Source: Arbacia lixula (taxonomy: Eukaryota > Echinodermata > Echinoidea > Arbacioida > Arbaciidae). Taken from it: a DNA stretch of 64,000 nt. The translations under genes and the position numbers were made by a program. Positions 32,706 to 47,700 of the stretch are shown piece after piece; positions within the stretch are counted from its first letter, which is position 1; each line of letters starts with the position of its first letter. Below the pieces are notes generated by a model. That model did no database searches. It was not told the origin of the DNA and saw only the letters and a list, made by a program, of their open reading frames with translations. The stretch is from contig OZ022576.1 in assembly GCA_963669155.1 (NCBI GenBank), positions 27,276,335 through 27,340,334 of the forward strand. The letters are read 5' to 3'.

Positions 32706-35700
32706 CTATAAATAAGTGAATAAAATAAGTGTCTCAAATTCTCCATAATAGGAGCTTTCTTTGTTTGAAGTGGCATACTATGGGCACAGGCTAAAATACC
32801 TGATTACCTTTGGTGACTGATTTTTTTTTACCACTTTAAAACAAAAAAGAGATTGGTTGGGCGATATACTTTATATGTACGTAATGATATTGTGATATGA
32901 ATGTAACTAACATTTGCTCTTAACCTCATTCACATCATCAAAAAATTACACACTGCCATTGATACACAGTGTTCTGATTACAACCAGTAACAAGATTTTC
33001 AAGTATTCTGGATACTATGTAACATGTTTGTCATATGCAGTCAAACCTGTAGTAAAGACCACCCCAAGGTAAACAGAACTAGGACGATTCGACTGAGAAT
33101 CTGATTAAGCACAAGAAGGGATGACAAGTCGTTTGTAAAGTTGTTCGTAACAGCTTGGTGAAACACCCCCCTGGGTGGTGTTTCACCAAGCTGGATTTTG
33201 GAAAAGTTCATTGCTCATTGACCTCTGGCTTTTCAGAGATATAGGGAAACCCCGTTATAACGAGGGGGACCGGACCCACACTTTTTCCTCGCTATAGTCG
33301 AATGCTCGCTATACCAGTACATGATCAAAACATACAGAAAGAAATGCATCTATAGGACTACGCAAACAATAACATATTTATCGCTAGGACTGAAGTATTT
33401 AGTTGGCTTTGCAAGCATTCTTAACTTAATTCATTGGCTAGAAATTCACTAAAATATATAACAGCACATGTAAATGTAAAATGTACATAAATGACACTTC
33501 CAATGCCTCCCTTTACCGACAAATAAAGCAGCGGTGAGGCCCAGTTACCCAGCCGCACCTTGCTGTCATGACGGCGTGTAACTGTAAGCAATGCATGATC
33601 ATTGAACGCAATCTTCATGCGCGGCCGCGGAGTCACATGTGTTTACAGGCTCTTGCCATGTGCTTGCGTGGCTAGGCTGTGTTGATGGTTGGGCACGGGG
33701 GCGTGCAGTACCTAGAGCCATATAGAAATACGGCTCTGGCAGTACCGCCCGCGCGTTATGCATGTGTGGTTGTGTGTGTGTGTGTGGATTCTTGCACGGT
33801 GTGTGTGATCAGCGTTTAACGGCACGAAGAAAATTGCTTGTGCTGTTGTTACTGAGCGGCGTGGCTGAAGGGAGTGCTCGTAATAGCAGAGTCAATTTCT
33901 TTTCTTTTTCTTTATTCTTGGGTTGGGAATTTGCCTCGCTATAGCAGAAAACATATATAGCTGAAAACAAAATGCACAGAGGTCTATGGAAGAACAATCG
34001 GGACCCAAGAAATGTCCTCGTAATAGCAGGGTTCTCGCTATACCCGTGCTCGTTATAACAGCGTTTCCCTGTATTACTAAAAATGTCATCAGTTTCCCCC
34101 CAAGAAGTAATCCATCTTTGTACCATGTTTGGAAGTAATTGTATCCTTTCATTTGGATTAAATGCGGAAAAGGTCAATTTTTTGCAATATTTCACAAAGT
34201 TCATTGACCGTTGACCTCGATCAGAATTGACCCCTCATTTACACACATGTACCAAGTTTGAAGCAAATCTGGTGGACAGTTCTCAAGATATTGCGTATAC
34301 CATTTTGGGAGGGACGGACGGACAACCCCAAAAAATTATGCTTCCGCCCACTTCCTGGCTGAGGCATAAAAATGTGTCTATGGAAATGTGGCTATTATCA
34401 ACTGCTTTGAAGTGGTTGATATTAAACTGAAAACTTTTTAGACAAGTTTGATTGTATGTGTGCCTTATCAACAGTATTCAGGCTTAACCCTATTCTAACT
34501 GAAGGGAGGCAGGATGTGTCTATGGAAATGTAGCTATTATCAACTGCTTTGAAGTGGTTGATATTAAACTGAAAACTTTTTAGACAAGTTTGATTGTATG
34601 TGTGCCTTATCAACAGTATTCAGGCTTAACCCTATTCTAACTGAAGGGAGGGTAATTTTGACCCCCCCCCCCCTATGCAAAATCTGTGACTGACACAACA
34701 TTATGTAATCGCATATCAGACCAAAATCTGGCAAAAGGTGAGATTTTGCATAGGTTTGTGTACGTGTACAAAATACTGCTATTCCTAAACTGCTCTATAT
34801 CACTATCAATTGTGCCTTCTAGGCATTTTTCTTTATCATATTGCTTCTTAAATTCATCAAAATGTATATCTGAAGCAAAAAACATAAAAATCACAAAAAA
34901 CAAAATGGATAAAAAAAACAGTAGTTTAATGTAAGACATTTTAAAAAATAATAAAATACACAAGAATTGATTTGTAATTTTAAACATGAAATTGTTAATT
35001 ATGCTACTTGGCATAACAAGAGTAAATTTGACCTTCATGCCATCTTTTTTCAATGAAATATAAAGAAATTTGTAAAATATGCATCTAAGTTGCATATATC
35101 GTAATTGACACAAAATTTAATATTTTTTTCCAAAAACAATATATGCAGCTGCACTCTTAACATGTTTCTTTACACCGTGCAAAATTTTGTGTTGATTCAA
35201 AGTACTATGGCCAAAATATTAGTCAAACCTGCTCTCAAAAAGGTCTGGGCAGAATAGGGTTAAAGAAAAATGCTTTTGTGTTAGGAGGGAAGCCAGGGAG
35301 GAACATCCTGCTTGGTAGATAGCCCAAGCTATCACTACACACAATAGAGGGATTATAGCTAGTATTTGTCTGAGCTTGCATTATGTGCCACTTCCCTAAA
35401 CATTCCCAGTTCTGGGAGCTCTATGGGCTCTACAATAATATAACTTTTTGAAAGGCTTGATAAAAAGAAGAGTAGGAGACAGAAAGCCCCCATTACAAAG
35501 GGTTGCTGTCAAAATCAGTTGAACCTCATAAGAAGATAATAGATAGCGCAAGCTTACATTGGGAATTTGAGCTCTGCATTTTTTTCAGAATCAGGGCCAC
35601 TTGAAATTGTGAAAAGAGACCACATGACATACCCTCTCTATGTACAGTGAAAACCATCTTAGCGACTAGAAGGACCACCTGCCTGTGAAGACCACATTTA

Positions 35701-38700
35701 ATGTTTCCCCTTGGAATATGTATTAAAGTAACCTTAACATAAAAACCACCTGCCTTTAAAATACTTCAATTATTGTCTCCCTTGAGTCGCCTTTATGTCC
35801 AGGTTTCACTTGTAGTTTGACATCACATTACTAACTTGTGAGTAGGTCTGCATCTGTTTCAAGCGAGGCAAGCAGGGCCTCTCTCCGCTGGTAGTTCTTC
35901 CGGTGATTTCCCCTGAAGGCAAAGTACCTGAGGAGCATCTCCTGGGCTTGTTTGTGCAGCTCTTCCTGTGACTCCCTGCTTCTCTCTTTGGTCTGGAAGT
36001 GAACAAATTGGGGCAATCGATGTCTCAGTATACATCAAATTTATTGTAGTACACTACACCCCCCCTAAATATCCACAATTACTATTCATCATACTCTTAA
36101 ACTAGACAATAAATATACCTCCGCCTCTTTGCTAGCTCTACTTAGATTTATTCTCAGAAAATCTAAGTTTGGTAATATTCATTGACCTTTGACCTCTTAT
36201 TTCTTGACTTCCAATCTAATTCCATCCAAGTTTAAAATTAGCAAATTTTGGCTAAGTTAACCTTTGAGCTCTGAACTTCCAGGGATTTTATCAAATATGC
36301 CATCAGACTATCTCCATGAAGTGATTCATCTCTGTATCATGTTTGGTTGGAAAGCATAATTGAATTTGGATTTATTGTGAAAAATATCAATCTGGGGGCA
36401 ATTCTTAGCCATTTTTGGCAAAGTTCATAAACATTTAACCTCTGACTTTCCAGGAATTTTACCCAAACTTTCACTAGTCTACCTCCATGAAGTTGATACA
36501 TCTCTGTACTATGTTTGGTTTGAATCTAATCATTAGATTTTGATTCAATGTGCAAAATAGCCAATTCTGGCAAAGTTCTTTGATCTTTGACCTCTGACCT
36601 TTTTCACCAAAAATGTCATCAGTCTACCCCAAGAAGTGGTCCATCTCTGCACATTGGTTGGTATTGCACCATTGAATTTGGATTTTATTTGAAAAATATC
36701 ACCTTGGGGTCAATTTTTAGCTAATTCTTGGCAAAGTTCATTGACCTTTGACCTTCCAGCAATGTCACCAAAAATGTCATCAGTCTACCCCAAAGTAGTG
36801 ATCCATCTTTTCACTATGTTTGGTTGGAAATGCGCCATTGGATTTGGATAAATTTTGAAAAATATCACGTAAGGGCAGTTTTTAGAGAATTTTGGCAAAG
36901 TTCATTGACCTTTGACCTTTCAGGAATTTTACAAAAAATGTCACCAGTATACCCCGAAGTAGTGGTCCATCTGTGTACATGTTTAATAAGAATTGAATCC
37001 TTGGATTTGGATTTATTGTAAAAAGGGTCAATTTTGGGCAATTTTTCATAAAGTTCATTGACCTTTGACCTTTCAGGAATTTTACCCAAACTTTCAAGAG
37101 TCTAGCTCCATGAAGTGATACATCTCTGTACCATGTTTGGTTTGAAGAGAATCATTAAATTTTGGTTCAATGTGAAAAATAGCCAATTTTGGCAAAGTTC
37201 TTTGACCTTTGACCTTCGAGAAATTTCACCAAAAATGTCATTAGTCTACCCAAGTACTGATCCACCTTTGCACCATGTTGGGTTGGTATTGCACCATTGG
37301 ATGGATTTATTTTGAAAAAGATCACTTTGCGGCAGTTTTTAGCCAATTTTGGCACAGCTCATTGACCTTTGACCTCTAACCTTTCAGAAATGTTACCAAA
37401 AATGTCGTCAGTCTACCCGCAAGTAGTGATCCATCTTTTTTTCCATGTTACATGAGAATTGCATCCTTGGATTTGGATTTAATGTGAAAAGGGTCAATTT
37501 GGGGCAATTTTTCACAAAATTCATTGACCTTTGACCTCACTCAGATTTGACCCCAATTTTACACACTTCATTAGTTTTACGCTATACACACATGTACTAA
37601 GTTTGAAGCAAATCTGGTTAACGTTTCTCAAGATATTGCCTGAATAGATTCAGGATGGACGTACGGACGGACAGACGGGCAACCCGAAAACATAATGCCT
37701 CTGGCCACTTTGTGGTGGAGGCATAAAAATATTGTTGATACACCACACAGATTTCATCTCCTTGTTGGGAAGTTTGTGATGTTGATGTTTTAAGTAGAAA
37801 ATATTTTGTCAAGTTCCCCAACTTTATTCCAAACATTAGTTATACCAAGCTGAGGGCCTGACAACCTAACACTTGATACTGACTGCACAAGACAAGGTGG
37901 TTCGCAAACCATGAGTCTTGCCTGATTTCGCAAATGAACAGTGCAGAGTTGTTTCCCAAATATTCAAAATGGTGCCTAGATGACCTTAAACCTCATCATC
38001 CTCATCAACACACATATGGTATTGCCCAAGGGTCATTTGTACTAAGTATGAACACAACTGATGCAGAAATAAATAAAAATTGAGAGCAAGTTAAACGAAA
38101 ACTTTATCAATTTTGTAACAGACCAACAGATTAACATGAAAAGTGATTACTACCGTACTGACTGGCATATTAGCCGCACCCACGTATAAGACGCACCCCG
38201 ACTTTGAGCGCGCAATTTGAAAAAAACTAGAGCAATTTGACTGCCACGCAGTCGATAAATATGCCTTCACCTCTTTGCTACCTCTATTAAGATTAATTCT
38301 CAGAAAATGTGTGTTTGGTTGGGCACTGTACCATTGAATTCCAATGTGCAATGAAACTATCATGTTCTATTTTTTCATGTTTAACCAAGTTTAGCAATGT
38401 TCATTGACTTTCGACCTCTTAATTCTTTGAGTTCCAATCTAACCAGTGTGTCTAAATCCATCCTTGTATCAAGGCTGTTTAAAATTAGCACATTTTGTAG
38501 AAGTTCATTGACCTTTGAGCTCTGAACTAGCAGGGATTTTATCAAGTATGGCTCCATTTATAATCAATGGTATACTTTTGAAAATGGGTATATTTTTGAT
38601 GCATACAATTATGTCAAAAAGCCATACCCCCTTATGTTACACATGATTTGAAAGAGCATAGTGAGTGCTACCTCAGGCAGCATAAGGAAAGGTAACCATC

Positions 38701-41700
38701 AATCCTCCTTGATTCTCTGATGTCATATGTAATGGAATTTGGCCATCCTTTGAGGGACAAAAAAAAATCAACTTTTGTGACAATTTTTTTTAACAATGCA
38801 ATCATATTTTTTTCTGTTCCATGTTATAATGATGGGAAAGACTAAACAAAATTGCTATCAAACTTGCAACATCAAAACATTTCTGGATTAGATATGAAAC
38901 TAATTCAAAAGTGGCGTTTCGGATGTGACATTTTCCGTTAACTTTATATGGAAGGTCTAAAGTAAGGCATCGGGTGGTACTTTATTGATCAGATAGGGCA
39001 CCTGTCCTAAAGGTTAATGATCTCAAGATTTAGTGATATGAAGTCCTTTGGTTCTCTAAAAAAAAAATTGAGAAGAATAAATGTTTGAGTGAAAAATTTC
39101 TGTTTACTTTTTTGTCACATCTGAAACTCCTGATAATTTTCAAATGAATCTAAATTGTATACTTTTTAAGGTATCTGGCAAAAGACATTGCCCTCCTGAT
39201 TATTTATTTGAAATAAGCAAGAGTTCTGAATATAAACAAAAAAAATATGGGCAATTTACTTTTTCTGTTAACCCATGTCACAACCGAAAGACCACGTCAC
39301 ATCCGAAACACATTTATGGACATATTGTAGTCACAATGTCACATGAATAGGATATAGCTCTCTTTATTCTATGTTTTTAGTTCATGAGACTGCAGTCACT
39401 ACCATAATATGAATATAAATATGAATTTACAACAATATTTGTATAATTTTTGTTCCATAAGTACGCATTCATCAAAAAACAGTATTACAGATGTGACGGT
39501 TAACAACATTTTCTCTCAACATGAATATATTAAGAAAAATAACTTCATCACCGTAAAGAATTGTTTATATTAACTCTCTTTTGTTCACAAAAGATAAGCA
39601 ATGCTCTCTAATGAGAACTAGAGGGGAATAAAATATTTTTTGGCACATATATTGTAAAAAAAATGTGCTAATTTGGATATCAGTCAGAGCAGTTTGACCC
39701 ATGCCAATTAAAGGTGATATTCATAGGAAATAAAATCAAATAAATATAGGTTATTTTATAATTGAATGAGTTATTAAAGCAATTTATGCAGCTAACATGC
39801 CATGAAAGTGTTCAGTTATGTGTTTAATGAAAGTCAAATTTCACTAGATTGACTCTCTTCCTGACCTACGAAATCGCCTTAGGGAATGTGGCTTTGTGTG
39901 TACGTCACAGCCGGGATATGCTTCACAATGACCATTGTGTATCACAACTGTTAATCCACTAGCAACTGCCATCACAGTTTCATTAACAATGCCTGATGCT
40001 TCTGGCGGAAAAGAAGCTGCGGATTGGCATGTGTAATGCACAATAACGCCTCCCGTTTGTTACGTCAGACCTAAAGGCCGTTTCGAATGACAGTAGGTCA
40101 AATTTGTCCCCGAGAATACGGTGATTGTTTTCACCCTAATTTCGCTTTTTGGAAAGTGATATATTGTTAGAATGTCATCCGAGCACATTGTATGGCTTAT
40201 AAGCTTTCCGTAGATGAATATCTTCATATTTTTGGATTTTCTATGAATATCACCTTTAAGAAAATAAAGAATGTATGTTCATATTCTCTTTTGTTTTACA
40301 CATATGGAAAGATATTCTATCAATTGATAAGCAATTATTCAAATACAAGTAGACAGGGTTTGAACTTTGGGGAGTATTTGCTCTGTACTCGAGGATGAAT
40401 CAGGGTTGTTTTCGGATGTGACACATGTGAAAATAAAGTGACACATAGCTCTTGTTTGGTAGTATTTTGTGGATAATTTTGAGAAAATAGAAGTCCTCAA
40501 TATTCCAAGAAAGGAAATAAAAACAATTTCCCACCTGGATTTGGCATTGTAATTTGATTTTCAGTAGTGTGTTTTGTCCATCCCACCCATGATTGACTGC
40601 ACTGCAGTGCCCTTATTTTGGGGTTAGTCAGAGCAGTTTGATTTGTGCTGTTTGGAAAATTGAAGCTCACATGTTCCTGTTCTTTCTATTTGCTATGCAT
40701 ATGGGGTGATCCCCTATTCTGTGAAAAGCAATCAATTGAATTTAACTAGACAGGCTTCAAGACTTTTGAAATATTTGATATTTATAGCCAGAAATAGGTG
40801 TTCCAAATGTGACACATAGTTTTTAAATAGTGAAAAATGTTTGTTTAGTAGCCCTTAAAATATATTATTTAGTGCATTATTTTAATGAAATAAACTGGCC
40901 AGCAAAAGAAAGTACCCACTTCTTTCAAAGGCTGCACACAAAAATTCACCCCATAGAAATTAACAATTTTGTACACAGGTATTGTGCCATTTTCATTAGT
41001 AATCACATACCCAACAGGAAGTGATTATCTTTATTACAAAGAAATAAAATGACATGTACAGGATCTCGGTCACTAAATCAAAAGTCACAAAATGTAACAG
41101 AATGACCCATCCAGGATTTACACAAAAGTCAATGTCAAATGATGAAATAAACCAGACACAAACAACAATGTTCAATAATGTGTATGTCCTCCTCGTGCCT
41201 GGACACATTCCAGGCATCTCTGATGCATGCTTTGGACAAGATGTCTGGCATAGTCCTGGGGAAGTTCAGTGCATTCCTCCTGCAGAGCTTGGATCAATGT
41301 TTGATCTCACCCGTCTGCCAAGTTTATCCCACAGATGCTCAATGGGATTGAGGTCAGGAGAGCATGCACACGATGGGATGACGTCAATGTCCTGCTCCTG
41401 AAGGAAGTTGGTGGTGAACCGTGCTGTATGGGGTCTTGCATTGTCCTGTTGAAATAATGTGATGCCAGGATGTGCCATCTTTTGTGTAAAACCAAAACAG
41501 CTCATTCCGTTACATTTTGTGACTTTTGATTCAGAGGCCAACATGCTGTACATGTCATTTTATCTCTTTGTAATAACGATAATCACTTCCTGTTGGGTAT
41601 GTGATTACTCATGGATATTGCACCATACCTGTGTACAAAATTGTTTATTTCTATGGGGTGAATTTTTGTGTGCAGGATTTGAAAGAAGTGGGTACTTTCT

Positions 41701-44700
41701 TTCGCTGACCAGTTTACATTTCGTACATATACCTAGACAAGTGATAACGCTTTGCTTTATCATATGGTATCATTTGATCATATTTTTAGCTGTCTATCAT
41801 ATATACTCAACCCATGATTGTTTGAATGTTATCAATTCTTAATCAATATTGAGAATTTTTTTAGCATACTATATGTATCTTTACAAGCAGTATATAATTA
41901 CCATCTCATTCATACTATCAAATTGCTAAACTTCAATTTGATAATTGATTTCTGTGATGTGACAGTTTCTTAGAAATATGCTGTTGTACTCTGTCAAGAA
42001 TTACTCAAGATAATACTAAAGCAGCCTGGAGGTAAATCCTGCTCTTGCAGGAGTTTGGGTAGCTTTTAAACTGGGGCACAACAATTGCAGGCTTATAATA
42101 CAAATATATATTTTTTTTTCCATCCTAGAAATGTGTGTATTTGGCTTTGAACAAAAAAAAATAGTACTTACATCTATCAACGTGTAGAATGGAGGATAAA
42201 AATACATCTGTGCAACATATTCCACATTATTTTAGCACATCAGACTATCGCAAAAAATACTGTAGGTGCCTCTTTTGTCATTGCCACCCAAAGTGTGTTC
42301 AGTCATCAATTCATAGATGTAGCGAATACTGATAGAGGGGTGGTTAAGCACCAAATTTGAGGTGCACTTTTGTCTACAAGCACCAAATTTGGCACACATG
42401 TTCAAAATCATATTTGAAACAATATTAGATATAGAGGCATCTCAGAATATTTTCAGGGGTGCCTGGGGGCAGCCCCAAAAGCACCCCAGGGGCCCTAATA
42501 TCTTATTTTTACTTCTTTTCAAAAAAAGAAAAAGGTATTAAGGAACACTAGTTATTAACCTTGGGATACACAAGTGGCTTTAATTTTTTAGAACTTTTTC
42601 TCAAGAATAAATTACTAGAACCATCCTTGGGTGTTAATGGCAAGGAGCTGGGAGGGGTAGCCCCACCCCCCCCCCCCCCCCACCCCCCACCGCAAAAAAA
42701 AAAAGAAAAAAAAAAGAAAAAAAAAAACTTCCTCTTCTTTTTTACTTTTTTGGAAGAATAGATGGATTTAAGGCAAACTTGATAGGAACCATCCTTAGGT
42801 ATAAGGGACCTTAAGTTCTTAAAATGGTGGTATGCAAGTGGCAAGGAGGGGGGGAGGGGGGGGGGGGGGTGGGGGGTAAAGCCCCCCAAATTCTCCCAGA
42901 GGCAAAATTACAATTAATTTGTTTCGTTCTTCTTAAAGGTAAATGACTGGATTTTAACCCATTCATGTATTGCATTTATTTCCACAATCAATTTTAGTGT
43001 AAGAGCCAGTAATGACCCTTGGCCTACCTGGCATACTTTATGCCTCATGCACAGCACAGAGCTACAGCTCGCCATGTATAAAACACATGCTAGATTGTGG
43101 TCACACATGCCTACACACAGAATGGGTCTAGGGACTGACTGAGAACACACACACACAAACATATGCACAGAGCTATGTCACATGCATAGGCCATGCAAGA
43201 CACGCATGCCTAGCTACACACAGCTGTGACTTGATTGGCTGAGAGCTGATGTCCCATACACACACACACACAAGGCATACTTTACACAGATAAGCATGTT
43301 ACATATAGCTTATGCACATACACACAACCTATACAGAGTCAACTCATCTAATTATATATGCACGCGTGTACGCGCCCTGGCCCAGAAACCCTGACCTTGT
43401 TTGCACTGTTGCTGTGCAAAACAGGCTCACTCACTGACAGTAAAGTGAATTGTCCAATTAGAGCCCTTGTAAAAATCATAACTGATGGCATGATTTTTTT
43501 GGTGAGCCAGCAAGCTGCTCTATGATTGGTTGGATTATTCTGCCTCTGCAGGGAAGGTCCCAGGTCAATAGACTTTCTAGTTTTTGAGTTATGGCTTAGT
43601 GACGCAGTCACCTCGGAAAAGAGGACATAAGGTGTTGTAAAAATGGGATACATGGATTTCATCAAAATTCGACAGATTATTCTTAGGCAATGGAAAGATT
43701 TGTTACAAATGAGACTCCATCTGACATTAACTAGCTACAGCACAGCCCCTCTGCCACCACCTCAGAAATGCGCCTTGCGGTCCAACATTTCAAGAAAAAC
43801 AATATTTTCTCGAATGTATCTAAACTGTACAGTAACCAAGGATAATCTAATGTACACATCTGATGAGGAGACAAGGAGGATCAAAGATGACGTCCAAAAT
43901 GGCTGCCAAAGCCATGTATTAAGCTTTATTCTGTTCTACTTTTACCTACGTCTTCAGGAGACGGACAGTCATCCTGCCCGAAACGTCGAGTCTACCTCTC
44001 TACTCATCAGCTCTTCATGCTTTCAGGTTTACAGTCCTTTTCAGGACTACACTCATTTTAAAAGAATACTCTACTTTCAAATCTCTACTTTCTCGCTTGT
44101 CCATTTCACCTTCAATTCTGTACACGTTTTCTCATATCAGTCCTCCCATATGGCAAGCCGTTTTAACATTTATTCCTATTTCTTGATATCACAAATTTGA
44201 TTTCTTGATATCAAGAATTCGATTTCTTGATATCTCTTGATGCAATATTTTGTGTGCAGTAAAGTGCAAGAACTTACATGGATGAAATATCATAACACTT
44301 TCCCAATATTTATCTTGACAACCTCAAGACTCATTGCTCGCCCGCTATCACGTCACTATCAGGTCCCCGGGCCTGTGATTTGTTCTGTTTCATTGAATAG
44401 ACTCCGATTGCACTATTCTCGTATGTACTTTTTGTATGCAGCAGACTAGCCGTGCATGTTGCATGGTCATGCAGCCAATACGGCTCTGACCGGCTGCAGG
44501 CTGGTCGCCAGAATTTTTTTTTCACGTGGCGCAAATAGACATTTTGCGATAGCGCATAATTTACCCATGGCGCAAAATGACATCCCTAAATTTTTGCGTG
44601 GTGAAGCTTAGCGCATATCGGCACAGCTGTATTTCTTGTTATGGACCATCTCCTGATAGCTAGCACGCCTAGCAGAGGCCAGGAACAGTGAGGGCTGGGG

Positions 44701-47700
44701 CAGGCATGAGTGCGAAGATCGCAGTGAAATTGACTTTGTCTGATCAGACATCTCGCTATATGAAAAATAAGCTGTGACGCAACCCCTTAAAATAGAGTTT
44801 TTTTGTTTTTGTTTTGTTTAGCCTTGATTTTCAGCACATATGAACGTGATTTGAACATGTTAATAGCTAAGGGACAGGGCTGGCTTTTACTCAACAAGTG
44901 CGACGTCATCGACTGGGAATAGGCGCTCGCAACAGCAATCTTAGTCCATCAGGATTCCTTGTCAACCTCAAGCTATTGTGCTAACTTGTGTGTGATACAC
45001 AGCATGCAGCATGAGCCCTGTTTGTGTGTGTTTAATGATAATTCACGCATGTACACTCTTGCCTGTGATTATTAAAAGGGAGATCATCCGATGGCTTTGC
45101 CTCGTGATTGGCAAGCTGGCGGGTTCAGAAATGCTTTTCTAAAGCGAAGAAAATTATTTTTAAAAGTACATGTACATTTATTTCTAATTGGAACTTTGTT
45201 TTTTTATCGTTCTGCGTTTTGTGTCAGTTATCTTGGCTTGTACATGTGTTTCATCTGAACCAAAAGAATTGTAATTTCAACATTATGTTAGTCATGATTT
45301 TGCTTCTTCATTACATGTCTCCTTTATGTTTCTTCATCTTCATACATCATATTTCTCTATTATTGATTTTATTTGTGAGCATATTTCGCAACACAATAAC
45401 ACTATGCCGAAACTGATACCAGAGCCGTTGAGAGAACGAGTAATGATTGTGGAATGGTGCGCTGGTGATGAGTGATTGAAAAGAGATGGAAGTGTATTTT
45501 CATGGTCCCTCATGACTTCAAGAAGGGCCATGTTCAACCTATTAGCCTTCCCTTTAACTCCATCTTCCCATCTGTCAGCATATTTATTATCACCATGCAA
45601 CCATTTGATGTATTTCATAACGAACAACAATCCCCTATCAAAAATCTTTATTGCACAGCGCAGCGTATAGCCCCAGAAACAACAACACGAAGCAATGCGC
45701 TAATAGCATCGCACTAAATTCATGACCACGTGCACGCGGTTAGCCACAAGCATGACAGCAAGCAATAGTGATTGGTCAAAACAATTGGTTAAGAAAAAGG
45801 AGCCTAACAAATGGCATTGTATTTTTTTTTTCCTGGGAAATCTGCTTCAGTCAATACATCAAAGTCACCGTGAGAGCGCCCCAGAAATTTGAGATGGTGT
45901 ATGCGCGTGCTCGTAAATTAACATTCCTCCATGACGGCTACGCTTAGACAAAGCTTTCCGTTACCATGGGTTCCTACATTGCTACATAACGTGGCCGGGG
46001 CTTGCAGTGTGGCGCAGTTGAGCTTCTTAAACATTACACAATAAGGTACTATTAAGCACTGCTGCTCTGTACAAGATCTGTCTCTCTCTCTGTATCTCCT
46101 TATTACCCCTCTGTCTCTCTTTCTCTCTCCTTTCCTAAGTTCTTTTATCTAACTTTCCCTCTTTCTTCATTAGGTGGTCTGCCATGCCATGGCAGATCAC
46201 CTCTTGTTTTCGTCCGAATTTTCTTTCTTTATTATTTATCATTTATTATTTATTCATTTATTTTTATTCCTATTTTTTTGTGACATTGTTATCTCAACAA
46301 TGCATGGGCCATGTTTTATCAAATGTTCACCATGTATATTGGTTAACCACCCCACTATCAGTATTCACTACATACATAAATTCATGACTGAACACACTTT
46401 GGGTGGCAATGACGAAGGAGGCACCCACTGTACAGCATTTTTGCGAAAGTCTGATAAATACAGTATAATTTTTTGCCAAATTCATTGATCTTTGACCTCT
46501 GACCTTCCAGCAAATTCATAAAAAATGTCCACAGTCTGCCCCCAAGTAGTGATCTATATTTTCACTATGTTTGGTCGAAATTGCGCCATTGGATTTGGAT
46601 TTATTATGAAAAATGTAAAGTTTGCATCAGTTTTTAGCCAATTTTGGCAAAGTTCAATGACCTTTTACCTTTCAGGAATTTTACCAAAAATGTCACCAAT
46701 CTTTCCCCAAGTAATGATCTAACTTTGTAATTTGATGAGAACTGCATCCTTGGATTTGGATTTAATGTGAAAAAGGTTTATTAGGGGCAATTTTTCATGA
46801 AGTTCATTGACCTTTAACCTGTGACCTCAATCAGATTTGATCCCAATTTTACACATTTCATTAGTTTCATGCAATACAAACATGTACCAAGTTTGAAGCA
46901 AATCTGGTTAACGGTCTTCAAGATATTGTCTAAACAGATTTGTGACGGACGTACAAACAGACAGACAGACGGAAGGACGGACAACCCATAAACATAATAA
47001 AAGCATAAAAAAAGGCATAAAAATGAAAAATTGGGTCTTTCAGAACGTATACACATGTTTGGGACTATGCTTTGCTTGACAACATTCAACGACAAAATAC
47101 ATGTAGATGGCTATGAAAGCCCGACACAAATGATGTACCAGTAATATGATTTCAATCAAATCACCAGCATAATTACCGATACTAAGAAAGCACCAGGAAT
47201 AGTATTCGTCCGAGACAATTCAAAGCGATAAGGAGAAAGTTCAGGCTCAAACTAGCAAACCCTGTTAGATGGCAGCCACCATTGTTTCTTTGATCTCCAT
47301 CATGAGACGGCGCTATACACGAACCGTAAACCCAGAAGTGTTTACAGTCTCGTGTATACCCCCGGAGATCAAAGAAACAATCAATCTTTCAAGGCGGATA
47401 ACAAAACCCCAAATACAAACGAAGAAACAAACATTACAAGACTGTTCAACAACACCATTTCTAGTAAGGAAACACATTCATGGGAGGAAAACTAGAGCAA
47501 TTCGACTGCCACGCAGTCGATAAATATGCCTCCGCCTCCTTGCTAGCTCTATTCAAATATATTCTCAGAAAATGTTGATGTTTGATGGACAATGTACCAT
47601 TGAATTCCTATGTGACATGAAAATATCATATTCTGTTTTTCCATGTTTAGCCAAGTTTGGCTATGTTCATTGACCTTTGACCTCTTACTTCTTTGACTTC

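Larger units (their letters stand above)
38546..42243. repeat. AT-rich segment with repeated word TTCGGATGTGACA (locus W3)
   Basis: The word or its reverse occurs at 38918-38930, 39113-39125, 39276-39288, 39295-39307, 39487-39499, 40411-40423, 40802-40814 and 41952-41964, with weaker matches at 39337 and 40081. The main first four are 180-195 bp apart. A Tc1-like transposon is inserted within. No coding gene; lies in the 15.7-kb IQCB1 intron. Confidence 0.5.

Noticed and set aside
34673-35113. 146-codon frame with a membrane-like hydrophobic stretch
   Set aside because: Hydrophobicity follows from A/T-rich codons (Phe, Ile, Leu); no family recognised and no splice or promoter context.
41459-41842. 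127-codon plus-strand frame next to the transposase
   Set aside because: It is antisense to the terminal inverted repeat of the Tc1-like element.
43960-44030. Hammerhead ribozyme-like words (CTGATGAG and GAAAC) as in Penelope-like elements
   Set aside because: The two words lie on opposite strands, so the conserved core cannot form.
43643-44200. 185-codon plus-strand open frame
   Set aside because: No recognisable domain, composition follows local AT/CT bias, and it lies in an IQCB1 intron on the other strand.
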